Part shown: positions 1-12,100 of the stretch, piece after piece | Layout of the letters: each line of letters starts with the position of its first letter | Position numbering within the stretch: the first letter of the stretch is position 1 | Notes under the pieces: model-generated | Told to the model about the DNA's origin: nothing | The model's input: the letters and a program-made list of their open reading frames with translations, nothing else | The model's database searches: none | Made by a program: the position numbers and the translations under genes | NCBI GenBank assembly: GCA_001695595.3 | Contig: MBPM02000005.1 | Coordinates: 744,001 to 808,000 of the forward strand | DNA: 64,000 nt | Reading direction: 5' to 3' | From: Plasmopara viticola | Taxonomy: Eukaryota > Oomycota > Peronosporomycetes > Peronosporales > Peronosporaceae

Positions 1-1
1 G

Positions 2-2308
2 GCTCGTCGGTGGCTTGATGCGCAAGCAACCAATGAGGAACCCAGTGATCGGATGGAGTTTGCCCACTTTATCACTCGCTCTGCGCAATTCATTGAAGGG
101 ACTGCAGGTGTCGAAGCTACTAGTGTTTCAGGACTCCAAGAGCTCTTTCGATCGTATGCACCCGTCCATTCCACGCTTTTTAAGCCCCAAAGTGTCGTAT
201 ATCGTGCACTAACAACATTGTTCCCAGCTGTATCAAGTGATGAAGTAAAGGTTTGGTGTGCAGCTCATTGGCCTTCAAAAAAGAGCAACAAGGACGGTAC
301 AACTCCGAGTCGGTCAAGTACAACGCTAACCTTTTCCGAATTTACATTAGCGTGCTTGCAATTTGCAGCAGACGTTGACGCTTGGGACCAAGAAGTTGCG
401 TTGATTAATCGATCGATGCGAAACGATGCATTGGTGCATCGAAGTCGAGTGGTCCACTTGCACAGTTCTGGTCACGTCCGAATGTGTCCCCACTCTAAAG
501 AGCAAAAGAAAGACAAGCGAGACACAAGCATCAATCATGAGGTGCCGAAAGACAAAGCTTCTCAGCGACAAAGCTGTTTGGAGGACAAAGACGATGGCAA
601 ATGTGCTGAACGAGAAGGCAAAGATCAAGACAGCGAGAATGACGAGGATACACGAACAAGGCGCGAACAACAAGTAGATGAATCTTTTGATCGATTTACA
701 AGGCGACATGGGAGTAAAAGTCCAATGAAAGAGGACAGCAAAGCAAGTAGTGAGGACGGAGACGCACGCGAGATGCTCAATGCAGTCGAAGCAGCACAAG
801 CAGCATTAGAGCTTGGAGCAGCCTTGTCCCGTGAGCAAGTGCTGCGGTACCTCGAGCGTGAAGGTCTTGGACAACTTCGTCATCGAGATATATCTCGTGC
901 TGCTTTTCATCGACTTATGAAGCGCCTTGACGCCAATCAGAACCGTCCTCGAGATCTCTTACTTGATCTCGATTCTGCACCTCGACAGCAACGCAAGACT
1001 TTGGCTTCTCAAGCGAAAACTACGGGTAAGAGTCCTCAAAGTCAAACATACAAAAGCAAAACGGATTACAACGAGTTTCTAAGGCAGAAACGAGCTCGAT
1101 GCACCGGATTTGAATGGAAAGAGCAGGTAAATGCATTTCGACAGAAGCAACGAAATCAACAAGAGCGACAAGTTGTTAAGAAATCAGAAAAGTTTCATAA
1201 ACTTCGTCACACACGTGACAGTGAGGACGGTGAGAAGAAGAAGAGCGTTCGGAAACTCACTGACACTTCTGACTCGGAAGGTAACAATCCTGCGAGGAGA
1301 TTGCATCACCGTTACCACCACAGCCCTTCACACCAATCGAGACTTTCACGACAAAAGCAAAAGCTACAAAGGTGTACCCATCGAAAGCACTCTTCAGGAC
1401 CATCGGATACTTCTTCAGAGACAGAAACGTCATATAGTAAGAAAAAATCACGTTCTTTGGCTTCTCCGTATGGTCGCTTTAAACGAGGACGACGTGTTGC
1501 GAGTATGGTACATGGTCGAGGAACGATTGAACGGCTTTACCGTGACTATTTTATAGCTGACGTCCACTTCGATTCGACACGTCACGTGCGCAACGTTGAA
1601 CTCAGTGGCTTACGCGTCCTGGATCTTGAAGACAAAGTTCAAAGTGGGTCGGAATGGAGCGTGGGTTCGCGCGTTCGTCTTGCACGTGAAGGCACGAAAA
1701 CACCGCGAGAGGGTAAAATCGTCCTGTGTCGTACGGACGGCACGTTTGACATCTTGGTGAACGAGTTTCGATGCCCGAAAACATTAAAACGAATAGCACG
1801 CAACGCGTTGACCCTTGTTGATAAAAAGCCCATTGTTTATCAGTTAGGAGCTCGAGTCCTAGTGCGACAGCGCTCAGAGTATCTACGAGGAACTGTCGGT
1901 TGTTGTCGAACGGATGGCACGTATGACGTCAAGCTTTTAAAGTCTCCACACCGGGTACTTAGGGGTTTATCATCGGAACTTCTTGCTTTAGATATTGATG
2001 AAGATGGTTACAGCGACGCCGAGGGGGTTACAAATCATACGCAAGACTCGAAAGAAGAATTTGAGTCCGAATTCTCAAAAGGAGATCGCATTGAAGCTCG
2101 TTTCCAAGGTCACGCAACGTACTTTCGTGGCACTATTGAGTGCGTGCACCCGAACGGATTGTATGATATCTCTTATGATGACGGAGATGAAGAACAGCGC
2201 GTTACCCCAGACATGATTCGACCTTTCCAAAAGTCAGAAGCGGGCAAGCAGAGACTTGAGAAAACCTCAGATGACGCATACGAGTTGGATCTCTTCGACA
2301 GCGATTGA
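2..2308 (+). CDS. Protein with four Tudor/Agenet-like repeats, 5' end outside the window
   Basis: The reading frame is open from base 2 and the first ATG is at 53, so the true start probably lies upstream. From that ATG there are 751 residues. The N-terminal third is hydrophilic and contains helical stretches (about residues 240-300) that loosely recall degenerate EF-hands without a canonical loop. The middle is highly charged and rich in S, K, R, D and E, and is probably disordered. The C-terminal part (about 473-735) carries four related beta-type repeats with the pattern G-x-R-V ... R-G-T-I ... C-R-x-D-G-T-Y-D, starting near residues 473, 535, 596 and 676, followed by an acidic tail. Such repeats are known from Tudor/Agenet-like domains that bind methylated residues, so a chromatin role is plausible but inferred. 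A degraded copy of its 3' half lies at 24057-24535. The convergent neighbour is effector E1. Confidence 0.8.
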   Translation, partial: ARRWLDAQATNEEPSDRMEFAHFITRSAQFIEGTAGVEATSVSGLQELFRSYAPVHSTLFKPQSVVYRALTTLFPAVSSDEVKVWCAAHWPSKKSNKDGTTPSRSSTTLTFSEFTLACLQFAADVDAWDQEVALINRSMRNDALVHRSRVVHLHSSGHVRMCPHSKEQKKDKRDTSINHEVPKDKASQRQSCLEDKDDGKCAEREGKDQDSENDEDTRTRREQQVDESFDRFTRRHGSKSPMKEDSKASSEDGDAREMLNAVEAAQAALELGAALSREQVLRYLEREGLGQLRHRDISRAAFHRLMKRLDANQNRPRDLLLDLDSAPRQQRKTLASQAKTTGKSPQSQTYKSKTDYNEFLRQKRARCTGFEWKEQVNAFRQKQRNQQERQVVKKSEKFHKLRHTRDSEDGEKKKSVRKLTDTSDSEGNNPARRLHHRYHHSPSHQSRLSRQKQKLQRCTHRKHSSGPSDTSSETETSYSKKKSRSLASPYGRFKRGRRVASMVHGRGTIERLYRDYFIADVHFDSTRHVRNVELSGLRVLDLEDKVQSGSEWSVGSRVRLAREGTKTPREGKIVLCRTDGTFDILVNEFRCPKTLKRIARNALTLVDKKPIVYQLGARVLVRQRSEYLRGTVGCCRTDGTYDVKLLKSPHRVLRGLSSELLALDIDEDGYSDAEGVTNHTQDSKEEFESEFSKGDRIEARFQGHATYFRGTIECVHPNGLYDISYDDGDEEQRVTPDMIRPFQKSEAGKQRLEKTSDDAYELDLFDSD

Positions 2309-2534
2309 TAAGAGCAAACATATCTATTGATATGGCTACATTATGCGTAATAATGGCAACATTGAATCATGTCCTCCCATAGTAAAATAGGTACATATTG
2401 AAATGGATCCACCAAATTACCCTATTATCTACCTGGCATGTCGTAGCGATCGGCAGTCTTCGACGATTAAATAATGTTAACTGCTCGACCACGATTTATC
2501 CCGTAGTAGCGCGTAATGTGGTTCGTCATCTGCA
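2309..2534. other. Intergenic spacer
   Basis: AT-rich sequence immediately 3' of the Tudor-like gene. It should include that gene's 3' UTR, but no clear polyadenylation signal or coding potential is visible. Confidence 0.4.
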
Positions 2535-2975
2535 TCCGCAGCAACTGCGAGTTACGAATACGATACTGCTCTATTAGCGCACCCTTTTCGCTTTATCCAC
2601 GCAAAGGATGCACTGGTAGCAGTGTATGCTCAAATAGGAGCTCGGTATCATTCGACCTTGTACCGTGGTGCCATTACATAAAGAGCTTGACGGGCAATTG
2701 GCGTGACTCTACTTTACATAAAAATCCTCCATACTATTGCAGTAGTTGCGTATCGATTTGACGTGTCATCCGGGAAAAAGGCAAACAACTTGTCGCTCGG
2801 GTCGCATATCTCTTTGACAAAAATCGTCATCATCTCACGCGTGGAGTTGTCCCCAACCTGTGTTTACAAGACCTTTGGCGTCAACCCTAACTCATTTTCA
2901 CTCACATTGTCACCATGGTTGTGCAACAATTTGACTGTCCGCACGCGGTACAGCCAGAAAGCGTCAGGTGCAAGC
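2535..2975 (-). pseudogene. Region X: degenerate minus-strand coding remnant, copy 1
   Basis: On the minus strand a stop-interrupted frame includes CDPSDKLFAFFPDD (about 2770-2815) and, further along, a YQCILC-type CxxC segment near 2600-2640. A second copy at 24846-25295 keeps closely similar peptides (CDPCDKLFVFYPEN and YQCIVC), so similarity at the protein level survives in the same order and on the same strand. This suggests a decayed gene lying convergent to the Tudor-like gene and shared by both copies of that neighbourhood. The family was not recognised. The CxxC segment could be part of a zinc-binding domain, but too little remains to say. Confidence 0.45.
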
Positions 2976-3089
2976 TCCGATATGGCAAAGAAAATTGAAA
3001 TGGAAAAATGGGCAATTGGTACCAATTGGGTGATGTAGTTTGTAATTCAGTCCAAAATAACATGTGCAGTTTCCTAGCAAGAGTGGCCC

Positions 3090-3340
3090 TGAGACTTAGT
3101 GATATGCATCAGAAAGGTTCGACAGGCATAAATCAGCAAACGCAGAGATAACAGCGCGCTTTCATTCGTTATCTGTTCGTGCAGAGACTGAAGAACTTGA
3201 GACTCACTCTTGTAGCACTAAGCCCTGCTCTCGAACCATGTGTATAAAGATCACAATTTCATGTAAAATGATAAACATTCCGCGCCGCATTATCTCAATT
3301 GTATGAGCGGAGCTTGCTCCCCAAGTGTCGGTATTAGAAG
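3090..3340. repeat. Distal 3' flank of E1, shared with E6 and E8
   Basis: About 150 bp here (core 3130-3225) resembles 46200-46320 and 58990-59160, which lie downstream of effectors E6 and E8. In all three copies one frame keeps a version of ITARFHSL..RAET.ELE. This sets the outer limit of the duplicated block on the 3' side of the effectors. In this copy the peptide reads on the + strand from about 3133. Confidence 0.5.
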
Positions 3341-4258
3341 GGTTACTGAAAACAAATTACTAAAGTGTTAGAAGCTGCGTGTACCACACTCTGTGTTTGC
3401 ATTAATGCAACTCTGTCGCGGCTGCATAGTTTGCTGAAAGCTATCGCGGCGAGAATGCAAATACGAGAGCAGCCTAAAGATCTTTCAAACATCAAGCGCT
3501 TGTCGATAAAGAAATGAGAGTAACGTGCAAACAAGCACCAAAGAGTAGACGAGTACTTAACTTGTATATAAGCTCCGAGCATTGCGGTTCAGCGCTTACG
3601 GTGTCTATCAGTGCCGGCGCGATGGTAGTAAAAAACCAGGTCTTCGCAAACATGTATTCCAATATGCTTGTCCGCGGGTTGTCAGGGTAACGCTTTCACT
3701 CTCGGACGGCCCAAAGACTTTATACGGACGCTCTGTAGCTTGTATGATCTACATACGGTTCTCGATGCGTCACGGGTCGGATCAATGAATACAGGCATTG
3801 GTCGAATGATGACTACGGGTCAGCCATCTGTGCGGTGGATCTACCGCATGAAGGAGTAGTTGAGTGGGATCCAAAACTGTTTCTTGACTTATCTCCTCAT
3901 GGATCGAAGCGTGTAGTTGAGGCTCCATGAACGGCCTGCATGTTCTATAGACTGCTTCCGAAAATCGGACATTTACACAACTACTCATTCTAATGACTAC
4001 ATAGTCGTGTTTTTTTAAATAGAGATGCATGGTGACATGTTGCCTATGCCGTATGTAAGCGAAGGTTGGCAAACAATCGTGGCTGCAATTATATTGCGTA
4101 AGATCTGCTTCTACATGCCAGGTATTGCTTTGAGGAAAAGGTGGGCAACAAGAAGTGACGAGGAGATTATCTTACAAAGACAACTACTGGAATTCATTGG
4201 CTACGTAGTGCGAAATGTTAGCGTCTCTTTAGTCTCTTGTCTACAAACAACACCCACC
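3341..4258. repeat. Proximal 3' flank shared by the effector family (E1 copy)
   Basis: Sequence downstream of E1 that recurs downstream of E2, E3, E6, E7 and E8. The clearest shared block is about 3670-3740, with a GTCAGGGTAACG core and then a TCGGAC stretch and GACGCTCTGTAGCTTGTAT. The block at 3780-3900 also recurs. Short ORFs exist on both strands but their frames are not conserved between copies, so this is treated as duplicated noncoding flank rather than a gene. Confidence 0.55.
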
Positions 4259-5551
4259 TTACATTATAAAATTCGCTTTGGATGGACGGGTGTTGTACTT
4301 GCAGTAATTGGTGTACGCGAGCCAAATGGCTTTGACCGTCGGCCGATTTTCATGCGGTACGTTGGTCAAGCGTGGCTCTATATCGATAGCTTTTGCCACC
4401 TTAGCCGTCTTCCATTCCAAAAATTGCTTTTCGAGATACACGAGCGCCATACCACTTCTGTGATCATCTGACGCAATCAAAGCCGCGTGGAGCATTGTCA
4501 GCAATTCCGACAATTTGAAGACCGACGTAAGCGTTTTGAACAAATACGGACCGTGAAGAAGATAACGCTCGTAAAACTTGGTATGGTAAGTCATCCAAAA
4601 ATTGCTTGTTGGACTGTAAATTAAGAGCATGTTGAACCGATTATCCTCTTTTCTCACGCCTTTCAGGAGCATAGTCATGACATTGCTTGGGGGAACCCCG
4701 GCATTCACCATAATCGACATTAACACTCGCAAATACTCCACGCCTGTGGGGTGTAAAGCATTCGTCGGCAACGTCAGCCTCTTGAGTAAACGGCCGAATC
4801 CATTAATCTCGCAAAGGCCACGTACTTCAGTGTCAACAAGATCGTTCGCATCTGCGGCTTCGTGCAGACGCTTCATATAGAGTTTCCATGTTGCAAACCC
4901 CGGGCTTTCAAAAATGTCTTTTCTCCACATCTTTTCGAGTTGCAGCAAATTATAAACGTCTTGGGGTCGGTAGTGGTTTTTAAGCCATAAAGAAATCTGA
5001 GCCTCCCGCAGTTTCACGACAAGCTTTTTCGCCGAAGCTTTTTTAGCCGCAGCAGCGAGTATCTTCATAAAAGTAAACACACCATACTGATTCAACATGA
5101 CCTCAGTGATATACTCATGTGGATCCTTGCCTTCTTTAGCGCAATATTTACTGGCCAAGAAGGCCCACCTTCTCCATGGTTTGGTAATCAAAAGGGTCTT
5201 TCCCTTAAAATTGCCTACCATCTCACGGTAAACTTCCTGTGGCGAGACCTGATTTTCTACCATCGCAGCGTATTTTATGCTCACTCCCTCCACAGCCCTA
5301 CGTCTGTTATCGTAATTGCCTAAAAGAACCTCCTTGACAAATCGTGAGACGGGCATGTCCGTCTGTACTGGTTTCATTCTGTCTTCATGGCCGACATTTG
5401 CTCCTATAGCAGCAACATCACCGCGATCGGATGGAGGCGAGAGCTCTTCACGTGATGTAGCAGACTCAAGCTTCGGCCGTGTCGAGTCAGCGGATGCTGT
5501 GGCTGTAAGGATCCCGGCCAATAGTGCGATGAGGAGGTAGCGAACGCGCAT
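4259..5551 (-). CDS. E1: secreted EER/(L)WY-type effector candidate
   Basis: An intact frame of 430 residues. An in-frame ATG 34 codons upstream exists, but the start at 5551 is preferred because it puts a classic signal peptide (MRVRYL..ALLAGIL..ATASA, cleavage near residue 21) at the N terminus, as in all relatives here. There is no RxLR. A degenerate EER-like REEL is at 34-37. The rest is alpha-helical with W/Y modules: SPQEVY 103-108 with W126 and Y136; W189, P196 and V199 with W222 and Y225; PPSNV 287-291 with W319 and Y322; and a last W410/Y413. This is the plan of oomycete (L)WY effectors, which are secreted into host tissue and act by protein-protein contacts. The host target is unknown. 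E6 and E8 look closest. The upstream neighbour in the same orientation is the gene-Y array. Confidence 0.85.
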   Translation of the reverse strand: MRVRYLLIALLAGILTATASADSTRPKLESATSREELSPPSDRGDVAAIGANVGHEDRMKPVQTDMPVSRFVKEVLLGNYDNRRRAVEGVSIKYAAMVENQVSPQEVYREMVGNFKGKTLLITKPWRRWAFLASKYCAKEGKDPHEYITEVMLNQYGVFTFMKILAAAAKKASAKKLVVKLREAQISLWLKNHYRPQDVYNLLQLEKMWRKDIFESPGFATWKLYMKRLHEAADANDLVDTEVRGLCEINGFGRLLKRLTLPTNALHPTGVEYLRVLMSIMVNAGVPPSNVMTMLLKGVRKEDNRFNMLLIYSPTSNFWMTYHTKFYERYLLHGPYLFKTLTSVFKLSELLTMLHAALIASDDHRSGMALVYLEKQFLEWKTAKVAKAIDIEPRLTNVPHENRPTVKAIWLAYTNYCKYNTRPSKANFIM

Positions 5552-6174
5552 GGTCGACAGCGATGAACGAAATCCTTTTACACTCTTAATTGCGTAGTGA
5601 AGAAATACCTGCCGTTCAATCAATTTGTGACAAGGCCCTTCGTTGGTGGACACAGCTGTGGGTTCCCGTCGTCCAGGAATCTGATTCGTATTTGGCTACA
5701 TAGCAACTAAACTTGTCTTCTCTTGACTATCGGGCCTCTTTTATTTCTATTTTTCACAAATTACAGCCGTTCAGTTTTGCTGCAATCTTCATAGACAGTG
5801 TTCTACACAACTGTATATGCACAGTATATCCATTGTCAATATAATTTGATTGCCGTAAACGACTGAAGTGCGCGTGCACTGCTTGCGCGTGCTAAAAGCA
5901 TGCCAATACTTGTGGTCGTTGACGAGGCGATGTGCATATGAGTCAATTTGTGCGCTTCATCTGAATTTGCCAAATCTAGAACACTATTATTTTGCCACGA
6001 AGGGATAGCGCATTAAAAAAGTGTATGGGTAACGTAATTCTTGAGATTGCTGGCCATATGCAAAAGTTTGGAATGGTTTAGAAAGTATGAGGGAAAAATG
6101 AATGAGCAGAAATCTCTCTTGAGAATTTCAAGTTTTGTTTTCAGTACTCATAATGGAGCATTTACAATTATGTC
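5552..6174 (-). promoter_or_regulatory. Shared 5' flank between E1 and the gene-Y array
   Basis: This 0.6 kb separates E1 from the tandem array and should contain the E1 promoter. It resembles 48592-49130 (upstream of E6) and, inverted, 55440-56130 (upstream of E8, split there by two SINE insertions). A sub-segment at 5835-5945 is inverted, relative to the effector, compared with E3 and E5. No sharp promoter motif such as an Inr-FPR core was identified with confidence. Confidence 0.5.
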
Positions 6175-9100
6175 GGTCTCAAAAGATACCATATGATCTA
6201 AGTGAGTTCAATTAACGCCACAGTTTCCAACTTCAATGCAGAACAGAAAAAATAAGAGACTTCCATCAAATAAACTACCACAACAACTTCAAGACAAACA
6301 TGCATTGAAACTTTGCCTTAAAAGGAATGCTAAGTCATATGTTAACTGCGGCGTCATTGCATCATTACGCATGCCACAGGCCTACACGACGCCACAAGCA
6401 GAGCAAAGAGTGGCATTGATCCTCTTATACAATTGCAGTTTCATCTATCCGAGCTCGCAGCACATCTGCGCCAGATGATCCAAGCTACATCCGCTTAGAA
6501 TGTCCGATCCTGCAGCCAAGGTCGCTGACTTGTACGGGTGGTGCTGTGACGATCCGTTCTTTTACCTGTCCTCAGTAGAGGCTGACGCGCTAAACACCTA
6601 TGTCTTGACATGGATCGGGTCTCACGTGGGCTTAAGTGTTTCCTATTTTGAGCTCGCCCAAAAATCGTATTTTGATCAGATTGTTCGACTTGATCAGATC
6701 GAGGAACTCGATTGTCAACTCAATCCTGATCGTCGACACTTCCACTTCGAATCCCACTCGTCTGTACAGCTCCGAGAATGTAACGCACATGGCATCTCGA
6801 TGAAGGCAATAGAAATCTTGTAATATGGAGTGAATACATCTTCCTTTTATTGTGTAAGCAAACTCTTTGCGATCGCAACTTTGTCCACTGTGGTCATCGT
6901 CGACATCACGATCACAAACTTTTTAAAAGATTCGCGTATTTGTGAACGCAAGATTTCTATCGCTCGAATTTTACTTAGCATTGTTGCTTATCAAGAAAGC
7001 ATGCATCTTTTAAGCAGTTCGGCCAACAATGTCGTAGCGATTCCGTTTCGTCTTTCGCGTCCGGATCTTTTGGGGCTACCACTTTCATCGTAAAGACATG
7101 ATTTCGGTCTGAACAACCTTGTGCGTCGGCGATGCGAGAGCTGATAGTTTTTCCGGTTTTACCGTTGGTTCCTTATAAAGTAAATTACAAACCACACTTC
7201 GATCCACGATGTCTTCATCGTCGACGAAGGCATAGCAAGGAGTATAAGGTAGCACTTCATGAAACTATATCTCGTTGCTTTGGTCGATAAAGCTTCACAA
7301 AGCACTCTTCCACCCGCAAGTTTTACCAATCCAGACCATAGTTCAGTTTGGTCTGCACCACATCATCTTCGAGATTTGCAGGGTAAAAATTTGATCTATC
7401 ACACACTTTGGTGGTGGGACGCTAAGAAGTTACAAGACCCAAATTGCACACAGCGCCCCGCACTGCCGGTCTCAAAAGATACCATATGATCTAAGTGAAT
7501 TCAATTAACGCCACAGTTTCCAACTTCAATGCAGAACAGAAAAATTAAGAGACTACCATCAAATAAACTACCACAACAACTTCAAGACAAACATGCATTG
7601 AAACTTAACCTCAAAAGAAATGCTAAGTCATATGTTTACTGCGGCGTCATTGCATCATCACGCATGCCACAGGCCTACACGACGCCACAAGCAGGGCAAA
7701 GAATGGCATTGATTCTCTTATGCAATTGCAATTTTATCTATCCAAGCTCGCAGTACATCTGCGCCAGATGAGCTAAGCTACATCCGCTTAAAATGTCCGA
7801 TCCTGCAGCCAAGGTCGCTGAATTGTACGGGTGGTGCTGTGACGATCCGTTCTTTTACCTGTCCTCAGTAGAGGCTGACGCGCTAACACCTATGTCTTGA
7901 CATGGATCGGGTCTCACGTGGGCTTAAGTGTTTCCTATTTCGAGCTCGCCCAAAAATCGTATTTTGATCAGATTGTTCGACTTGATCAGATCGAGAAACT
8001 CGATTGTCAACTCAATCCTGATCGTCGACACTTCCACTTCGAATCCCACTTGTCTGTACAGCTCCGAGAATGTAACGCACATGGCATCTAGATGAAGGCA
8101 ATAGAAATCTTGTAATTTGGAGTGAATACATCTTCCTTTTATTGTGTAAGCAAACTCTTTGCGATCGCAACTTTGTCCACTGTGGTCATCGTCGACATCA
8201 CGATCACAAACTTTATAAAAGATTCGCGTATTTGTGAACGCAAGATCTCTATCGCTCGAATTTTACTTAGCATTGTTGCTTATCAAGAAAGCATGCATCT
8301 TTTAAGCAGTTCGGCCAACAATGTCGTAGCGATTCCGTTTCGTCTTTCGCGTCCGGATCTTTTGGGGCTACCACTTTCATCGTAAAGACATGATTTCGGT
8401 CTGAACAACCTTGTGCGTCGGCGATGCGAGAGCTGATAGTTTTTCCGGTTTTACCATTGGTTCCTTATAAAGTAAATTACAAACCACACTTCGATCCACG
8501 ATGTCTTCATCGTCGACGAAGGCATAGCAAGGAGTATAAGGTAGCACTTCATGAAACTATATCTCGTTGCTTTGGTCGATAAAGCTTCACAAAGCACTCT
8601 TCCACCCGCAAGTTTTACCAATCCAGACCATAGTTCAGTTTGGTCTGCACCACATCATCTTCGAGATTTGCAGGGTAAAAATTTGATCTATCACACACTT
8701 TGGTGGTGGGACGCTAAGAAGTTACAAGACCCAAATTGCACACAGCGCCCCGCACTGCCGGTCTCAAAAGATACCATATGATCTAAGTGAATTCAATTAA
8801 CGCCACAGTTTCCAACTTCAATGCAGAACAGAAAAAATAAGAGACTACCATCAAATAAACTACCACAACAACTTCAAGACAAACACGCATTGAAACTTAA
8901 CCTCAAAAGAAATGCTAAGTCATATGTTTACTGCGGCGTCATTGCATCATCACGCATGCCACAGGCCTACACGACGCCACAAGCAGGGCAAAGAATGGCA
9001 TTGATTCTCTTATGCAATTGCAATTTTATCTATCCAAGCTCGCAGTACATCTGCGCCAGATGAGCTAAGCTACATCCGCTTAAAATGTCCGATCCTGCAG

Positions 9101-12100
9101 CCAAGGTCGCTGAATTGTACGGGTGGTGCTGTGACGATCCGTTCTTTTACCTGTCCTCAGTAGAGGCTGACGCGCTAACACCTATGTCTTGACATGGATC
9201 GGGTCTCACGTGGGCTTAAGTGTTTCCTATTTCGAGCTCGCCCAAAAATCGTATTTTGATCAGATTGTTCGACTTGATCAGATCGAGGAACTCGATTGTC
9301 AACTCAATCCTGATCGTCGACACTTCCACTTCGAATCCCACTTGTCTGTACAGCTCCGAGAATGTAATGCACATGGCATCTAGATGAAGGCAATAGAAAT
9401 CTTGTAATTTGGAGTGAATACATCTTCCTCCTATTGTGTAAGCAAACTCTTTGCGATCGCAACTTTGTCCACTGTGGTCATCGTCGACATCACGATCACA
9501 AACTTTATAAAAGATTCGCGTATTTGTGAACGCAAGATCTCTATCGCTCGAATTTTACTTAGCATTGTTGCTTATCAAGAAAGCATGCATCTTTTAAGCA
9601 GTTCGGCCAACAATGTCGTAGCGATTCCGTTTCGTCTTTCGCGTCCGGATCTTTTGGGGCTACCACTTTCATCGTAAAGACATGATTTCGGTCTGAACAA
9701 CCTTGTGCGTCGGCGATGCGAGAGCTGATAGTTTTTCCGGTTTTACCATTGGTTCCTTATAAAGTAAATTACAAACCACACTTCGATCCACGATGTCTTC
9801 ATCGTCGACGAAGGCATAGCAAGGAGTATAAGGTAGCACTTCATGAAACTATATCTCGTTGCTTTGGTCGATAAAGCTTCACAAAGCACTCTTCCACCCG
9901 CAAGTTTTACCAATCCAGACCATAGTTCAGTTTGGTCTGCACCACATCATCTTCGAGATTTGCAGGGTGAAAATTTGATCTATCACACACTTTGGTGGTG
10001 GGACGCTAAGAAGTTACAAGACCCAAATTGCACACAGCGCCCCGCACTGCCGGTCTCAAAAGATACCATATGATCTAAGTGAATTCAATTAACGCCACAG
10101 TTTCCAACTTCAATGCAGAACAGAAAAAATAAGAGACTACCATCAAATAAACTACCACAACAACTTCAAGACAAACACGCATTGAAACTTAACCTCAAAA
10201 GAAATGCTAAGTCATATGTTTACTGCGGCGTCATTGTCATCATCACGCATGCCACAGGCCTACATGACGCCACAAGCAGGGCAAAGAATGGCATTGATTC
10301 TCTTATGCAATTGCAATTTTATCTATCCAAGCTCGCAGTACATCTGCGCCAGATGAGCTAAGCTACATCCGCTTAAAATGTCCGATCCTGCAGCCAAGGT
10401 CGCTGATTTGTACGGGTGGTGCTGTGACGATCCGTTCTTTTACCTGTCCTCAGTAGAGGCTGACGCGCTAACAACTATGTCTTGACATGGATCGGGTCTC
10501 ACGTGGGCTTAAGTGTTTCCTATTTCGAGCTCGCCAAAAAAGCGTATTCTGATCAGATTGTTCGACTTGATCAGATCGAGGAACTCGATCGTCAACTCAA
10601 TCCTACACTTCCACTTCGAATCTCACTTGTCTGTACAGCTCCGAGAATGTAACGCACATGGCATCTAGATGAAGGCAATAGAAATTTGTAATTTGGAGTG
10701 AATACATCTTCCTTTTATTGTGTAAGCAAACTCTTTGCGATCGCAACTTTGTCCACTGTGGTCATCGTCGACATCACGATCACAAACTTTTTAAAAGATT
10801 CGCGTATTTGTGAACGCAAGATTTCTATCGCTCGAATTTTACTTAGCATTGTTGCTTATCAAGAAAGCATGCATCTTTTAAGCAGTTCGGCCAACAATGT
10901 CGTAGCGATTCCGTTTCGTCTTTTGCGTCCGGATCTTTTGGGGCTACCACTTTCATCGTAAAGACATGATTTCGGTCTGAACAACCTTGTGCGTCGGCGA
11001 TGCGAGAGCTGATAGTTTTTTCGGTTTTACCGTTGGTTCCTTATAAAGTAAATTACAAACCACACTTCGATCCACGATGTCTTCATCGTCGACGAAGGCA
11101 TAGCAAGGAGTATAAGGTAGCACTTCATGAAACTATATCTGTGCTTTGGTCGATAAAGCTTCACAAAGCACTCTTCCACCCGCAAGTTTTACCAATCCAG
11201 ACCATAGTTCAGTTTGGTCTGCACCACATCATCTTCGAGATTTGCAGGGTAAAAATTTGATCTATCACACACTTTGGTGGTGGGACGCTAAGAAGTTACA
11301 AGACCCAAATTGCACACAGCGCCCCGCACTGCCGGTCTCAAAAGATACCATATGATCTAAGTGAATTCAATGAACGCCACAGTTTCCAACTTCAATGCAG
11401 AACAGAAAAAATAAGAGACTACCATCAAATAAACTACCACAACAACTTCAAGACAAACACGCATTGAAACTTAACCTCAAAAGAAATGCTAAGTCATATG
11501 TTTACTGCGGCGTCATTGCATCATCACGCATGCCACAGGCCTACACGACGCCACAAGCAGGGCAAAGAATGGCATTGATTCTCTTATGCAATTGCAATTT
11601 TATCTATCCAAGCTCGCAGTACATCTGCGCCAGATGAGCTAAGCTACATCCGCTTAAAATGTCCGATCCTGCAGCCAAGGTCGCTGATTTGTACGGGTGG
11701 TGCTGTGACGATCCAATCTTTTACCTGTCCTCAGCAGAGGCTGACGCGCTAACACCTATGTCTTGACATGGATCGGGTCTCACGTGGGCTTAAGTGTTTC
11801 CTATTTCGAGCTCGCCAAAAAAACGTATTCTGATCAGATTGTTCGACTTGATCAGATCGAGGAACTCGATCGTCAACTCAATCCTACACTTCCACTTCGA
11901 ATCTCACTTGTCTGTACAGCTCCGAGAATGTAACGCACATGGCATCTAGATGAAGGCAATAGAAATCTTGTAATTTGGAGTGAATACATCTTCCTTTTAT
12001 TGTGTAAGCAAACTCTTTGCGATCGCAACTTTGTCCACTGTGGTCATCGTCGACATCACGATCACAAACTTTTTAAAAGATTCGCGTATTTGTGAACGCA

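Noticed and set aside
347..799. 150-codon minus ORF
   Set aside because: Lies antisense to the charged region of the Tudor-like gene, where biased codon use commonly opens the opposite strand; no homologous motif.
4025..4471. 148-codon + ORF overlapping the end of E1
   Set aside because: Half lies antisense to the well-supported E1 coding region and the rest in shared flank where the frame is not conserved.
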